Both the position numbers and the translations under genes were made by a program. Source: Paenibacillus auburnensis (GTDB lineage Bacteria > Bacillota > Bacilli > Paenibacillales > Paenibacillaceae). Taken from it: a stretch of 64,000 nucleotides of DNA. The notes beneath the pieces were generated by a model, which searched no databases, was not told the origin of the DNA, and saw nothing but the letters and a program-made list of their open reading frames with translations. Every line of letters starts with the position of its first letter. The first letter of the stretch is position 1. The stretch spans positions 1,612,001-1,676,000 of the forward strand of contig NZ_CAKMMG010000001.1 of assembly GCF_927798115.1 (NCBI RefSeq), written 5' to 3'. Positions 41,175-50,458 of the stretch are shown here, piece after piece.

Positions 41175-43928
41175 TTATTGTTTCACAATTTCAACGATAA
41201 CATCATTATTGAAATACATTATAATATTATCATTTTCTTTGAGAGATTGCACGGATAAAGTCGTGTCACCTTGATGAATATATACATTGGAAGCAAAGGT
41301 GTAGCGGTAAGGATCGTTCAGATTAGAGCGTTTGACCTGCAGCTCATTACTGCTGCTATCTACACGTGAGAATGCCCGGCTCAGCTGGGTCAATACACGG
41401 ATAATGATTGCTCCATCAGCATCCTTGCGAACTTCCACACGGTCTGCAGTTGTAATATTTCCAAGCGCTGTTGTCGTTACTCCGTCCCGGATGATCTTTA
41501 CCCCGCCGGCGGCCGAATAGGTCTGGGTGGCTCCAGTGTAATCCTTCACCGTTAGAGTGCTTGCTGTAGTATCCAGTGCAGCCACCTGTCCAAGGCTAAC
41601 CTTAACTGCTTGGATGGAGAGCGCTGCACTTCCTTCGAACTTCACATTTACAAAATCTCCGGCTTTCAAATCACTTACAGTAATTTTCTGTCCGGCTTCA
41701 TTTGTCATTGGAATAGTTAACGTGTACAGCTCACTCGTACCGCCTGACCATTTCACACCCAGCTTATTCGTAGTACTGTTTACTGAGGTTACTTCAAGCT
41801 GTGCCGATGATTGAACCCGGAGAACAGAAATAACATCCTGGCTTCCGGAGAGCACCGCTGTGACTTGACTGTTAAGAGAGACATCAGTAATGGCAGCTGA
41901 AGTCTTACCAAAGTAATCTACAGATAAAGGATAAGGCAGTGTCAGCAACTGGCCATTGCTTAGCTTAAGCACTATCGTTTTGGTTGAGGTACTCACTGAA
42001 GCCAGTGTTCCGCTGTATTTGGTTGTACTTTCTACAGACAACGCACGCTCATTTATCGAAACCACATCAACTTTACGGTTTTCAGTCAATCTTGTCGCCA
42101 TGTTAATCAGCGAAGTGGTTGGCGCACCATCATAGGCAAGCTTCGTATTGGCATCAATCTGAACCACATGTGCTTTGTTATTATTGTCCATAAAGGTAAG
42201 CAGCTGTGATTTCGTATTATATGCAATAACCGTTGATCCGCTATATTGCTCAATCTGCCGGCTGGTCACTTCAATTTTGGTAACCTGATCGCTGCTGTTC
42301 AGTGTAAGCTGAACATTGTCCCCCCCGGTAGCATCGGCGATAAGATCCCCGGCAACCGGAGCTGCCACATTAGGAATTATTATGGTTGGGGAGGTTGCGA
42401 GCAGCCTAACTTCACGTGTACCATCTGCTTTTTTATACACTATAGTTGAGCCTGTCATTTCAACAATCGAACCCTGCACCGTTCGTTCTGTTCCTGATGT
42501 CACTTCAACAGCTGCAATAACATTATTCTTAATCGTATATTTCACGGCTGCATTGACCTTGAGGTCGGCTGGCTGCAGTACAGCGTTTTGGGAGCTGAAT
42601 AGTGTGGCACCCTCTTCCCAGTTGTAGGTTTCCACCGTTCCGGCTGCATTTTTGAAGGTTATGCTTTTGGCTGCCAGGTTAATGCTTTGAAGTGTTCCCG
42701 TGGTTGTCTTGTTTACAATCCCCGAGGTTACCTGGAGCTTAACCACTTTGTGTGAACCGCTGTATGTTTCACGCACAAGCTTAATCTTACTGCCTGCTGT
42801 AATAGACGAAGCCGTGATGGCAGCGTCGTTCACATCAACAAAGACTGTATTAGCATCATAGCTGTACTGGTCATAACCGGTTGCCGAATCCACCCAGATA
42901 ATTCCCTGCGTAATTTTGGCGAAGGTACCTTCAGCAGTCTCTATCTGCGGAGTAGCATCAGTCAACTCTACATAGGCCGCATTATAAGTAGCTCCGATGA
43001 CAGTAACCTTTGTATAGGGCTGAATATCACTCAGATTGATTCTTGTGTCGGAAGTGCTGTTGAAGTAAGCTGTGTTCGGACTCAGGTTATAGACAGAGGA
43101 AGCGCCGTTGCTGTAAACAGTCATTTTCCCGTCTTTTAACGCACTGATAGTGCCCGATACCGTATTGTCGTACTGCAGGGTATTATGCGCTTCTGCCCGG
43201 CTGAAAAAAGTCGCCAGCTGAGCACGGGTTACCGCTCCTTGCGGATCAAACCGGTTGCCGACCAAACCGTTAGCCAATCCCAGATCTACCGCAGTATTGA
43301 TATAACCGCGTTTATTCGCCGAAACCTTAGCATCATCGGCAAAACCGGTTGGCTCATTAGCCACCGATGCTGCCTGCGAGCTTTTGCCCAAGGCTCTAAT
43401 CAGCAATTCAGCAATCCACTCACGGGAAGCTTTGCGTTCACCCCAGGAGGTTTTGAGATTATCCGCTGCCATCTCTACGGTCTTATCCAGCAGTCCTGAC
43501 TGGAAAGCTAGCACAACGTACGCCTTATAATAATTCGAAACCTGGAAATTGGTTGGAAGCACTACATCCGTTGTACTGCTTATATTGCCTTGCAGCTTCA
43601 TGAAGCGGAGTGCCATCAGTACAGCTTCCTGCTGAGTGACCGAATCCCCTGGACGGAACAAGCCGTTATTGCCGACTACGATTCCCTGCGAAGCTAGCTT
43701 GTAGATATGTTTCTCGGCCCAGAAGCCAGTTTTCACATCACTAAAAATACCCGAAGATACCACAGCAGCTTGAGTCGTTGCAGCTGCAGAAGTAGTAGCC
43801 GGGGTAATCGCAGTATCTGCAAAAGCAGCCCCGGCTCCGCCGAATGCCATAGCACCGGCCAGAACAGCTGATGCCGCTTTGGTTGAATAAGCCTTAATCG
43901 AATGTTTTGATCTTTTTTGACCGGACAA
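41175..43928 (-). CDS. SLH-domain surface protein
   Basis: Secreted protein of about 917 residues. An N-terminal signal peptide (AASAVLAGAMAFGGAGAAFA) is followed by three S-layer homology segments in residues 60-245: FSDVKTGFWAEKHIYKLASQGIV, a middle one with WIAELLIRALGKS, and GYINTAVDLGLANGLVGNRFDPQGAVTRAQLATFFSRA. SLH domains bind pyruvylated secondary cell wall polymers. The rest is a series of beta modules of about 70 residues, with recurring patterns such as GTLxSINLAAKSITFKN, YSGTLASVSTSTKTIVLKLSNG and AALDTTASTLTVKDYTG, typical of Paenibacillus surface proteins. TTG start at 43928 with GAGGGGAATAA upstream. Possibly a structural S-layer component; no enzyme domain is seen. Confidence 0.88.
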   Translation of the reverse strand: MSGQKRSKHSIKAYSTKAASAVLAGAMAFGGAGAAFADTAITPATTSAAATTQAAVVSSGIFSDVKTGFWAEKHIYKLASQGIVVGNNGLFRPGDSVTQQEAVLMALRFMKLQGNISSTTDVVLPTNFQVSNYYKAYVVLAFQSGLLDKTVEMAADNLKTSWGERKASREWIAELLIRALGKSSQAASVANEPTGFADDAKVSANKRGYINTAVDLGLANGLVGNRFDPQGAVTRAQLATFFSRAEAHNTLQYDNTVSGTISALKDGKMTVYSNGASSVYNLSPNTAYFNSTSDTRINLSDIQPYTKVTVIGATYNAAYVELTDATPQIETAEGTFAKITQGIIWVDSATGYDQYSYDANTVFVDVNDAAITASSITAGSKIKLVRETYSGSHKVVKLQVTSGIVNKTTTGTLQSINLAAKSITFKNAAGTVETYNWEEGATLFSSQNAVLQPADLKVNAAVKYTIKNNVIAAVEVTSGTERTVQGSIVEMTGSTIVYKKADGTREVRLLATSPTIIIPNVAAPVAGDLIADATGGDNVQLTLNSSDQVTKIEVTSRQIEQYSGSTVIAYNTKSQLLTFMDNNNKAHVVQIDANTKLAYDGAPTTSLINMATRLTENRKVDVVSINERALSVESTTKYSGTLASVSTSTKTIVLKLSNGQLLTLPYPLSVDYFGKTSAAITDVSLNSQVTAVLSGSQDVISVLRVQSSAQLEVTSVNSTTNKLGVKWSGGTSELYTLTIPMTNEAGQKITVSDLKAGDFVNVKFEGSAALSIQAVKVSLGQVAALDTTASTLTVKDYTGATQTYSAAGGVKIIRDGVTTTALGNITTADRVEVRKDADGAIIIRVLTQLSRAFSRVDSSSNELQVKRSNLNDPYRYTFASNVYIHQGDTTLSVQSLKENDNIIMYFNNDVIVEIVKQ

Positions 43929-44008
43929 TAGGTTATTCCCCTCTCAATGATCCATGTAAATGTTCAATTCATTATTCGCGGATTCATGCTCCGAATCCTG
44001 CACAGAAT

Positions 44009-44653
44009 TTAGAGGCCGCTGTTCTCTCTGGTCAACGGATGCTCCAGATCCACATGCCCCATCAGACTTTCCACCTGCTCACCATCGACCAGAAGCTCTA
44101 CCGATTTCACTTCTTCAAACTGGAAGAGGGTCTTGGCCAGCGCACTTATCGCCAGAGACTCACCGCCTGCGCCAAGCTGGGCTTCATCCGGTTTGTGAAT
44201 ATCCATCACAATCTGCCCGTCTTTGAAATCCAGCGATTTAAGCTCAATACCGCTCCAGAGTGGCACTTGCTCCGCATTGCTGCTGCTCTGAAGCGTTTTG
44301 AATGCCTCGCTGTATTTCTCGCTTTCACTCGCAAAGCTGATCGTTCCAGTAGCAGCAATCAAATTCATCTGCTGAGGATCCGTATAATAAACTTCAATAT
44401 CCTGAGACTGCTTGGCCGGTTCGGTTGGCTTAGCGGTCGCTGTAGGAGCAGGGGTTGCCTCTGCCGACGGAGCAATGGAAGGTGTAACCACCTCGCCTCC
44501 GCTGTTCTCCGAATTCCCTCCAGCCGCGCTTACAACCGAATTATTACCTTGATCTGCATTTGCATCCGGAGAGGCTGCCGGCTTCTCTCCGCATCCGGCA
44601 ATTACCATCAGAAGAACGGCTGAGACCGCTGTATACGTTAATTTCTTGTTCAT
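44009..44653 (-). CDS. GerMN-domain lipoprotein
   Basis: About 214 residues. Lipoprotein signal peptide with lipobox VIAGC near residue 20, a long Ser/Ala/Pro/Thr-rich linker to about residue 90, and a C-terminal GerMN domain: IEVYYTDPQQMNLIAATGTISF, SGIELKSLDFKDGQIVMDIHKP, and ALAKTLFQFEEVKSVELLVDGEQVESLMGHVDLEHPL. GerM proteins of Bacillus act in the mother cell-forespore channel and cortex formation; related domains also occur in cell-wall lipoproteins. The ATG at 44653 is preferred to one two codons earlier because GAGGGGG is then 9 bases away. It lies about 100 bases after the amidase gene in the same direction. Confidence 0.85.
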   Translation of the reverse strand: MNKKLTYTAVSAVLLMVIAGCGEKPAASPDANADQGNNSVVSAAGGNSENSGGEVVTPSIAPSAEATPAPTATAKPTEPAKQSQDIEVYYTDPQQMNLIAATGTISFASESEKYSEAFKTLQSSSNAEQVPLWSGIELKSLDFKDGQIVMDIHKPDEAQLGAGGESLAISALAKTLFQFEEVKSVELLVDGEQVESLMGHVDLEHPLTRENSGL

Positions 44654-44760
44654 CAACATTACCCCCTCTAGATGAATACGGGCAGACAGAACTGCAAAGC
44701 CTGTTCAGCCTGCTATGCTGGCCTTTCCACGCTTTGCGGCTCTTATCTGCCGCTTGGCTG

Positions 44761-46203
44761 TTATTTTAATCCGAGATATTCTTTGATCCCGCTCACGATC
44801 CCAGCTGCGACTCTATTCTGCAGCGCTTCTGAGAACAGCAATGATTCATCGCCTTTATTACTTAAATAACCAACTTCAAGAAGAACGGCAGGCATAGTCG
44901 TTTCACGGATAACATGGAAATTCCCGTACCGTACGCCGCGGTCGCTGAGTCCGGTTGCCTGCACAAGATACTTATGCATCACACTTGCGAGAGCTTTGCT
45001 AGAAGCACGCTGGTAGTAGGTTTCTGACCCTGTAGCAGCCGGTGAAGCACTGCTGTTCGCATGAACCGAAATAAAGAGATCCGCATGCAGATTGTTAGCC
45101 ATTGCGGCACGGTCCTTCAGTTCAAGGAAGGTATCATCACTGCGGGTCAGCACCACGTCAATGTTACTTTCTTTTTTCAGCAGCTCAGCTGCTTTCAGAA
45201 CAACGGCTAAATTAAAGTTCTTTTCATATTTCTTCGTAACACCTATTGCTCCTGAGTCCTTGGCTCCGTGTCCGGCATCCAGCACAATCAGCTTCCGCCC
45301 GCTGTTGCCAGGCTGGGTTGCTGTATCACCTGTGCTAACGGCATTCAGATCAATGACAACCAGCTTGGAGGTATCTCCAGAAATATCAACGCTATAGTTC
45401 TTCGGAGTTTTTAAATCAATGACAAAACGGACGGTATACGGATCAGTGCTATACAGGGAGTAGCGCACTCCGGATACATCGGGATAATCCGTTACACTAA
45501 GACTGCCGTTAAGGTTAGGATCCAGCACCTGCCCGGTTCCGAACAAATCGGAGAAAGTAGCATTTGGCAGATCGACCACAATCCGGTCCGGACCGCTCAC
45601 CTTCGATACCTTCGGAACGGCATTACCTTCCATCGCGATGGTCAGCCGGTTCTCATTAAAGCTGATGCCGTTCACCATGGTCAGGTTATTTGTCGTTTCA
45701 GCCGGCGGTACGTCAACGCTTGTTCCACCGTCACTAGCTCCACTGTCTGAACCAGTGTTATTACCGCCGGTTTCGGGGGTAATAAGGTTTACAATCTTTT
45801 GTGTGTTGTCCCAGCTGACAGTCAGCCCGAACTGCTCGCTTATGAAGCGGATCGGTACCAGGGTAGTCCCGCTCCTGTTAAGAGGAGCATTGGTAAGTAT
45901 GACCGTTTTGTCATCTACAGAAGCTGTCGTCTGATCTACGATCAGCTTAACGGTCTTGCCCTGCTGTTCAATCGTAACTGTCTTGCTTGTCTGATTCCAG
46001 CCAACCTTGTAGCCAAGGTTCTCAGCAATCATTCTTAGCGGTACCATAATGGAGCTGTTCACATTCTCAACAGGAACCTCTTGACCTGCTGTCAGTTCCT
46101 TTCCATCGAGAAAAATCTGGTTGTTTCCGGCAGCAGCCTGTCCATGCTCCGGTAAAATCAATACAAAGAGCATTAGCAACAGCATAAAAGCAAATTTCTT
46201 CAT
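44761..46203 (-). CDS. N-acetylmuramoyl-L-alanine amidase with copper-amine-oxidase-N and AMIN domains
   Basis: Secreted cell-wall hydrolase of about 480 residues that cleaves the amide bond between muramic acid and the stem peptide. Order: signal peptide (1-23), copper amine oxidase N-type domain (about 28-140, IMVPLRMIAENLGYKVGW and TTLVPIRFISEQFGLTVSW), Gly/Ser/Thr linker, AMIN domain (about 175-285, NGISFNENRLTIAMEGNAVPKV and RIVVDLPNATF), and Amidase_3 (about 300-480). Zinc ligands are visible in IVLDAGHGAKDSGA, KKYEKNFNL and LFISVHANSS, with the catalytic Glu in AVLLEVGYLSN. The AMIN domain targets such enzymes to septa or secondary polymers. It is a paralogue of the next gene upstream. 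Confidence 0.93.
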   Translation of the reverse strand: MKKFAFMLLLMLFVLILPEHGQAAAGNNQIFLDGKELTAGQEVPVENVNSSIMVPLRMIAENLGYKVGWNQTSKTVTIEQQGKTVKLIVDQTTASVDDKTVILTNAPLNRSGTTLVPIRFISEQFGLTVSWDNTQKIVNLITPETGGNNTGSDSGASDGGTSVDVPPAETTNNLTMVNGISFNENRLTIAMEGNAVPKVSKVSGPDRIVVDLPNATFSDLFGTGQVLDPNLNGSLSVTDYPDVSGVRYSLYSTDPYTVRFVIDLKTPKNYSVDISGDTSKLVVIDLNAVSTGDTATQPGNSGRKLIVLDAGHGAKDSGAIGVTKKYEKNFNLAVVLKAAELLKKESNIDVVLTRSDDTFLELKDRAAMANNLHADLFISVHANSSASPAATGSETYYQRASSKALASVMHKYLVQATGLSDRGVRYGNFHVIRETTMPAVLLEVGYLSNKGDESLLFSEALQNRVAAGIVSGIKEYLGLK

Positions 46204-46229
46204 TCTTCACCTCTAAGAATCTAGTATTC

Positions 46230-46245
46230 CGCCGGAAAACCGGCG
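46230..46245 (-). other. GC-rich tetraloop hairpin upstream of the amidase gene
   Basis: CGCCGG-aaaa-CCGGCG, a perfect six-base stem in the 165 bases between the two amidase genes, about 27 bases before the start codon. It has no T-run, so not a terminator. It could influence translation or mRNA stability. Confidence 0.4.
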
Positions 46246-46368
46246 TTCATGATGACCTGGCCATAGACAACCTTCGACATTGTTTAGACGCCGCTTCAGT
46301 TTAAAAGTTGCGAATTAATTCCAACCGGCGCCTAAGTTTCCTCATAATCTATCAGTAATCTGCTGCAT

Positions 46369-47967
46369 TTACAGACCAAGATATTCATATATTCCGGCAA
46401 CAATTTCCCTCGCCAGATTATTTTGCAGCTGTTCGCTGAGCATGGCGGATTCGTTCGCTGCAGAGCTCATATACCCTACTTCCAGCAGTACAGCTGGCAT
46501 GCTGGTCTCCCTTGTGACGTGCAGGCTTTTAGTTCTGATTCCGTTATCCTTAAAGCTGGTGCCCGCTACCAGATGCTTGTGCATAATCTGGGCCAGGGGC
46601 AGACTCTCAGTCCGCGAGTAATAGGTTTCACTGCCGTTAACTTTCTCCCGGTTAGGATAAGCTTCCGGAAGAGAATTGCCGTGTACTGAAATGAACAGAT
46701 TCGCATTGGCTGCCTCGGCGATATTTACACGGTCCTGCAAGCCTAGCGTTATATCATTAGTTCGCGTAAACACAACGTCAACCCGGCCATCCTGTATTAG
46801 CAGCGCTCCCACTTTATTGACGATCGCTAAATTAATGTCCTTCTCCAGCTTTCCTGTGAGACTGACAGCCCCGGATTGCTTGCCGCCGTGACCGGCATCA
46901 AGTACTACAACTGGTTTCCCTGAAGAAACTGCACCTCCACCAGCACTTCCGCTGTTGCTTGTTGCATTTAAATCAATGGTGACAAGTCCTGTACTGTTAT
47001 CGGTACTCAGCTGATAAGGCTGGCCCCCGACCGTTTGAATGACAAATCTGACGGTAGAGGGGCTTGTACTAAACAGCGCATACCGCACTTCAGATACAAG
47101 CGGGTATCCGGCAACGTCCAGCTTGCCTTGCGGAGTGCCGTTTGCAGCAACACTTGGCAGACTGCCAACGAAATCCGGTGCAAAGGCAGCTCCGGGAAAA
47201 TCGATCACGATCCGTTCCGGATTGCTGATCTTCGTAACCGTCGGTTTAGCGCCTCCTGCTACCGCAACGATGAGACGATTCTCACTGAATACGGCACCCA
47301 TGACCTGCGGCGTAGTCACCACTGTACCGGCACTGCCCGGAATCGGTGTGGCGGTTGGACCAAGCGTTCCTGTCCCCAGATCATCGTCAGCCCCTGGTGT
47401 TATTACTGAAGCTGTTGTCGCACTAGGACTAGGACTTGGAGTTGGAGTTGCCGCCGCAGGCTGCGGAGTCGGACTGAGAGACGGCAGCGGATCCACGGAG
47501 GTCTCAGAACCGCTGGTCTGGCTGCCGCTGAGATAAACCGTTTTGTCATCGTTATCCCAGCCGACCTTCAGGCCGAATTGCTCACTGACAAAGCGGATCG
47601 GCACCAGGACTGTTCCGCCATTCTGCTTGGGAGCGGCATTCAAGGCGAGACTAACTCCATCGGCTTCAGCAATTTTGCTTCCAACCGCTAGCTGAACCGT
47701 TTTGCCATCCTGCTGAACGGTTACCTTTTTCGATTTCTGCTCCCATTGCACCTGAAATCCCAAGTTCTCCACAACTACGCGGATAGGAATCATAACGCTT
47801 CCATTTACGTTTTCAAGCTTGATTCCCTGTGGTAATGCCAGCTCCTGGTTGTCCATAATAATCCTGCCTGCGCCGTTTCCGGCAGCGGCGGCTTCACGGC
47901 CGGCGAATGATAGCAATAGCAGTGGCAGCAGCAAAAGAAATAACACCCGTTGTCCGGCTCTTCTCAT
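46369..47967 (-). CDS. N-acetylmuramoyl-L-alanine amidase, paralogue
   Basis: About 532 residues with the same domain order as its neighbour: signal peptide with SFAGREAAAA, copper amine oxidase N-type domain (VMIPIRVVVENLGFQVQW and TVLVPIRFVSEQFGLKVGW), a longer Pro/Ser/Thr linker (about 155-225), AMIN domain (MGAVFSENRLIVAVAGGAKPTV, RIVIDFPGAAF), and C-terminal Amidase_3. Catalytic residues are present: VVLDAGHGGKQSGA, KLEKDINL, LFISVHGNSL and AVLLEVGYMSS. It differs mainly in the linker and in an insertion in the AMIN domain (PSVAANGTPQGKLDV). ATG with GGAGAGTAAGGG upstream. It probably arose by tandem duplication and then diverged. Confidence 0.93.
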   Translation of the reverse strand: MRRAGQRVLFLLLLPLLLLSFAGREAAAAGNGAGRIIMDNQELALPQGIKLENVNGSVMIPIRVVVENLGFQVQWEQKSKKVTVQQDGKTVQLAVGSKIAEADGVSLALNAAPKQNGGTVLVPIRFVSEQFGLKVGWDNDDKTVYLSGSQTSGSETSVDPLPSLSPTPQPAAATPTPSPSPSATTASVITPGADDDLGTGTLGPTATPIPGSAGTVVTTPQVMGAVFSENRLIVAVAGGAKPTVTKISNPERIVIDFPGAAFAPDFVGSLPSVAANGTPQGKLDVAGYPLVSEVRYALFSTSPSTVRFVIQTVGGQPYQLSTDNSTGLVTIDLNATSNSGSAGGGAVSSGKPVVVLDAGHGGKQSGAVSLTGKLEKDINLAIVNKVGALLIQDGRVDVVFTRTNDITLGLQDRVNIAEAANANLFISVHGNSLPEAYPNREKVNGSETYYSRTESLPLAQIMHKHLVAGTSFKDNGIRTKSLHVTRETSMPAVLLEVGYMSSAANESAMLSEQLQNNLAREIVAGIYEYLGL

Positions 47968-48079
47968 CCCTTACTCTCCTTTTGGCAAATAATAGATACA
48001 AATACATACACAGATAAGGTTTAGACGACAGAACTCTCCAAAAGTTGCCTCTATAGGCAATGAATATATCGATTATAGC

Positions 48080-48120
48080 AAAAAAACTTCTATTTCCGAC
48101 ACCCGGAAATAGAAGTTTTG
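48080..48120 (-). terminator. terminator of the leuCD operon
   Basis: AACTTCTATTTCCG (48085-48098) pairs perfectly with CGGAAATAGAAGTT (48104-48117) around a short loop; the minus strand continues with T residues. About 40 bases past the leuD stop. Confidence 0.93.
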
Positions 48121-48158
48121 TGTAAAATTTGTAAAGTTTGCGGATATCTGTGTCTTAA

Positions 48159-48761
48159 TTAAGAGAACAGCTTCGCCGCATGACGCTCTTCATAAGCTGC
48201 GATTTCATCCGCATGCTTCAGTGTCAGGCCGATATCATCAAGCCCCTGCAACAGGAACTGGCGGCGGTGCTCATCCAGCTCAAAGCTGATGGTGAGTCCA
48301 TACTCATCACTGAGCTTATTGTTCTCCAGATCCACTGTCAGGCTGTACCCTTCATGCTCAGCAGTACGGTTGAACAGTTCATCCACCTGTGACTCCGACA
48401 GTTTGATCGGCAGGATGCCGTTCTTAAAGCAGTTGTTATAAAAAATATCGGCATAGGATGGTGCAATCACCACTCTGAAGCCATAGTCCATAATTGCCCA
48501 TGGCGCATGCTCCCGCGAGGATCCGCAGCCAAAGTTAGCCCGCGAGATCAGCACGGATGCCCCCTGATAGCGTGGTTTGTTCATTTCAAAAGCGGCATTG
48601 TCATTGCCGGCTTCGTCAAAACGCCATTCATAGAACAGAAATTGTCCGAAACCGGTCCGTTCAATCCGTTTCAAAAACTGTTTTGGAATAATAGCGTCTG
48701 TATCCACATTTACCCGGTCGACCGGGGCAACGATTCCCGTTAATTTTTTGAAAGCTTCCAT
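48159..48761 (-). CDS. leuD: 3-isopropylmalate dehydratase small subunit
   Basis: With LeuC it isomerises 2- to 3-isopropylmalate in leucine synthesis. About 200 residues, the normal length. Shows [40 protein letters not shown], the swivel-domain loop [49 protein letters not shown], and a C-terminal helix with [12 protein letters not shown]. Begins with GGAGGAAATAACAAT before the ATG, 33 bases after leuC. Confidence 0.96.
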   Translation of the reverse strand: MEAFKKLTGIVAPVDRVNVDTDAIIPKQFLKRIERTGFGQFLFYEWRFDEAGNDNAAFEMNKPRYQGASVLISRANFGCGSSREHAPWAIMDYGFRVVIAPSYADIFYNNCFKNGILPIKLSESQVDELFNRTAEHEGYSLTVDLENNKLSDEYGLTISFELDEHRRQFLLQGLDDIGLTLKHADEIAAYEERHAAKLFS

Positions 48762-48794
48762 ATTGTTATTTCCTCCCGCTCTCTCTCAAAGTTT

Positions 48795-50219
48795 CTATGC
48801 GTTGACGGCTTCCGTCTTGTAATTCCAGTCACGTACGTCAGTGAACCGTCCTTTGATTGCCGCCGCAGCCGCCATCGCCGGAGAAACAAGGTGCGTACGT
48901 CCGCCGCGTCCCTGGCGTCCTTCAAAGTTGCGGTTCGAGGTCGAAGCACAGCGCTGTCCAGGCTGCAGAACATCAGGGTTCATTGCCAGACACATACTGC
49001 AGCCTGCTTCACGCCATTCGAAGCCCGCTTCGGTGAATATCTTGTCGAGGCCTTCTTTCTCCGCCTGCATCTTCACACGCCCGGAGCCGGGAACAACAAT
49101 TGCCTTAACTCTATCAGACACCTTGTGGCCTCTTGCTACCTGAGCGGCAGCCCGCAGGTCTTCAATCCGACCGTTGGTGCAGGAGCCGATAAAGACATAA
49201 TCGATGCCAATTTCAGAGATCGGCGTACCTGGTGCCAAATCCATATATTCAAGCGCCTTTTCAGCAGCTTTACGTTCATTTTCGGTGGTGAAATCTGCAG
49301 GGTTAGGCACACTCGAAGTGATGTCCGTACCCATACCCGGACTAGTACCCCAGGTTACCTGCGGAATCAGTGTTTCCACGTCGAATTCAACAACAATATC
49401 ATACTGGGCACCTTCATCGCTAACCAGGCTTCTCCAGGAAGCAACAGCAGCATCGTAGGCTTCGCCTTGCGGCACATACTCACGTCCGCGCAGATATTCA
49501 AAAGTTGTCTCATCCGGTGCAATCAGGCCAGCTCTCGCTCCGCCTTCAATCGACATGTTGCAGACGGTCATCCGTTCTTCCATCGACAGCTCACGGATCG
49601 CTTCGCCGGTATATTCAATAACATAACCGGTAGCAAAATCAGTGCCGTATTTAGCAATGACGCCGAGAATCATATCCTTGGCAGTTACTCCCTTATTGCG
49701 TTTGCCGGTGAAGCGGACTTCCATTGTTTTGGCTTTGGACTGCTGCAGACACTGGGTAGCCAGTACATGCTCAACTTCACTTGTTCCAATGCCGAAGGCC
49801 AGTGCGCCGAATGCCCCGTGTGTGGAGGTGTGGCTGTCGCCGCAGACAATCGTTTTGCCGGGATGGGTCAAGCCGATTTCCGGTCCCATAACGTGCACGA
49901 CACCCTGGTCGATATCGTTCAGGTCAAACAGTCTGACTCCGAAATCGCGGCAGTTCTGCGACAATGTGTCAATCTGCTGCTTGGAGATCGGGTCTGTAAT
50001 ATTGAAACGGTCCTTAGTTGGAACATTGTGGTCCATAGTGGCAAAGGTCAATTCCGGGCGGCGGACCTTGCGGCCGCTTAAGCGGAGTCCTTCAAAAGCC
50101 TGCGGAGAAGTAACCTCATGCACCAGATGCAGGTCAATATAGATGATGCTAGGTTTGCCTTCCTCTTGATGAATTACGTGATTATCCCAAATTTTCTCAA
50201 ACATTGTCTTGTTGCCCAT
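48795..50219 (-). CDS. leuC: 3-isopropylmalate dehydratase large subunit
   Basis: Aconitase-family iron-sulfur enzyme of leucine synthesis, about 474 residues. Hallmarks: [45 protein letters not shown], the cluster cysteines in [18 protein letters not shown] and [46 protein letters not shown] at 50219 with AGGTGAAACC before it. The operon is only leuCD here; leuA and leuB are not in the window. A LysR-type regulator is divergently transcribed and a palindrome lies at about -64 of the predicted leuC promoter. Confidence 0.97.
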   Translation of the reverse strand: MGNKTMFEKIWDNHVIHQEEGKPSIIYIDLHLVHEVTSPQAFEGLRLSGRKVRRPELTFATMDHNVPTKDRFNITDPISKQQIDTLSQNCRDFGVRLFDLNDIDQGVVHVMGPEIGLTHPGKTIVCGDSHTSTHGAFGALAFGIGTSEVEHVLATQCLQQSKAKTMEVRFTGKRNKGVTAKDMILGVIAKYGTDFATGYVIEYTGEAIRELSMEERMTVCNMSIEGGARAGLIAPDETTFEYLRGREYVPQGEAYDAAVASWRSLVSDEGAQYDIVVEFDVETLIPQVTWGTSPGMGTDITSSVPNPADFTTENERKAAEKALEYMDLAPGTPISEIGIDYVFIGSCTNGRIEDLRAAAQVARGHKVSDRVKAIVVPGSGRVKMQAEKEGLDKIFTEAGFEWREAGCSMCLAMNPDVLQPGQRCASTSNRNFEGRQGRGGRTHLVSPAMAAAAAIKGRFTDVRDWNYKTEAVNA

Positions 50220-50286
50220 GGTTTCACCTCATATAGTAGAATCGTTCATTTGGAAGAGAGCGTGGAGTCTCTCTTGAATGATCTAA

Positions 50287-50351
50287 ATATAACATCGTGT
50301 TGTTTATAATTCCAAGATATGATTTCTATAAAAGCAATAGGTTTAACCTAT
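50287..50351 (-). promoter_or_regulatory. leuC promoter with LysR-type operator
   Basis: Minus-strand -35 TTGGAA (50315-50310) and -10 TTATAT (50292-50287), spaced 17. The palindrome ATAGGTTTAACCTAT at 50337-50351 is centred about 64 bases upstream of the expected start point, the classical position of a LysR recognition site. The 5' leader also holds an AAGAGAG/CTCTCTT hairpin between 50253 and 50276. Confidence 0.65.
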
Positions 50352-50458
50352 AAGCTAACGCTTAATATGAAAGAGCTGATGTCACATAGTAGACTATATT
50401 AAAACAGGTTTCTATAGGCTATACTTATAAGTAATCTATATCAATCGAGGAGTAAACT

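Noticed and set aside
48891..50081. A 396-codon open frame opposite leuC
   Set aside because: Shadow of leuC; no family resemblance and no ribosome site.
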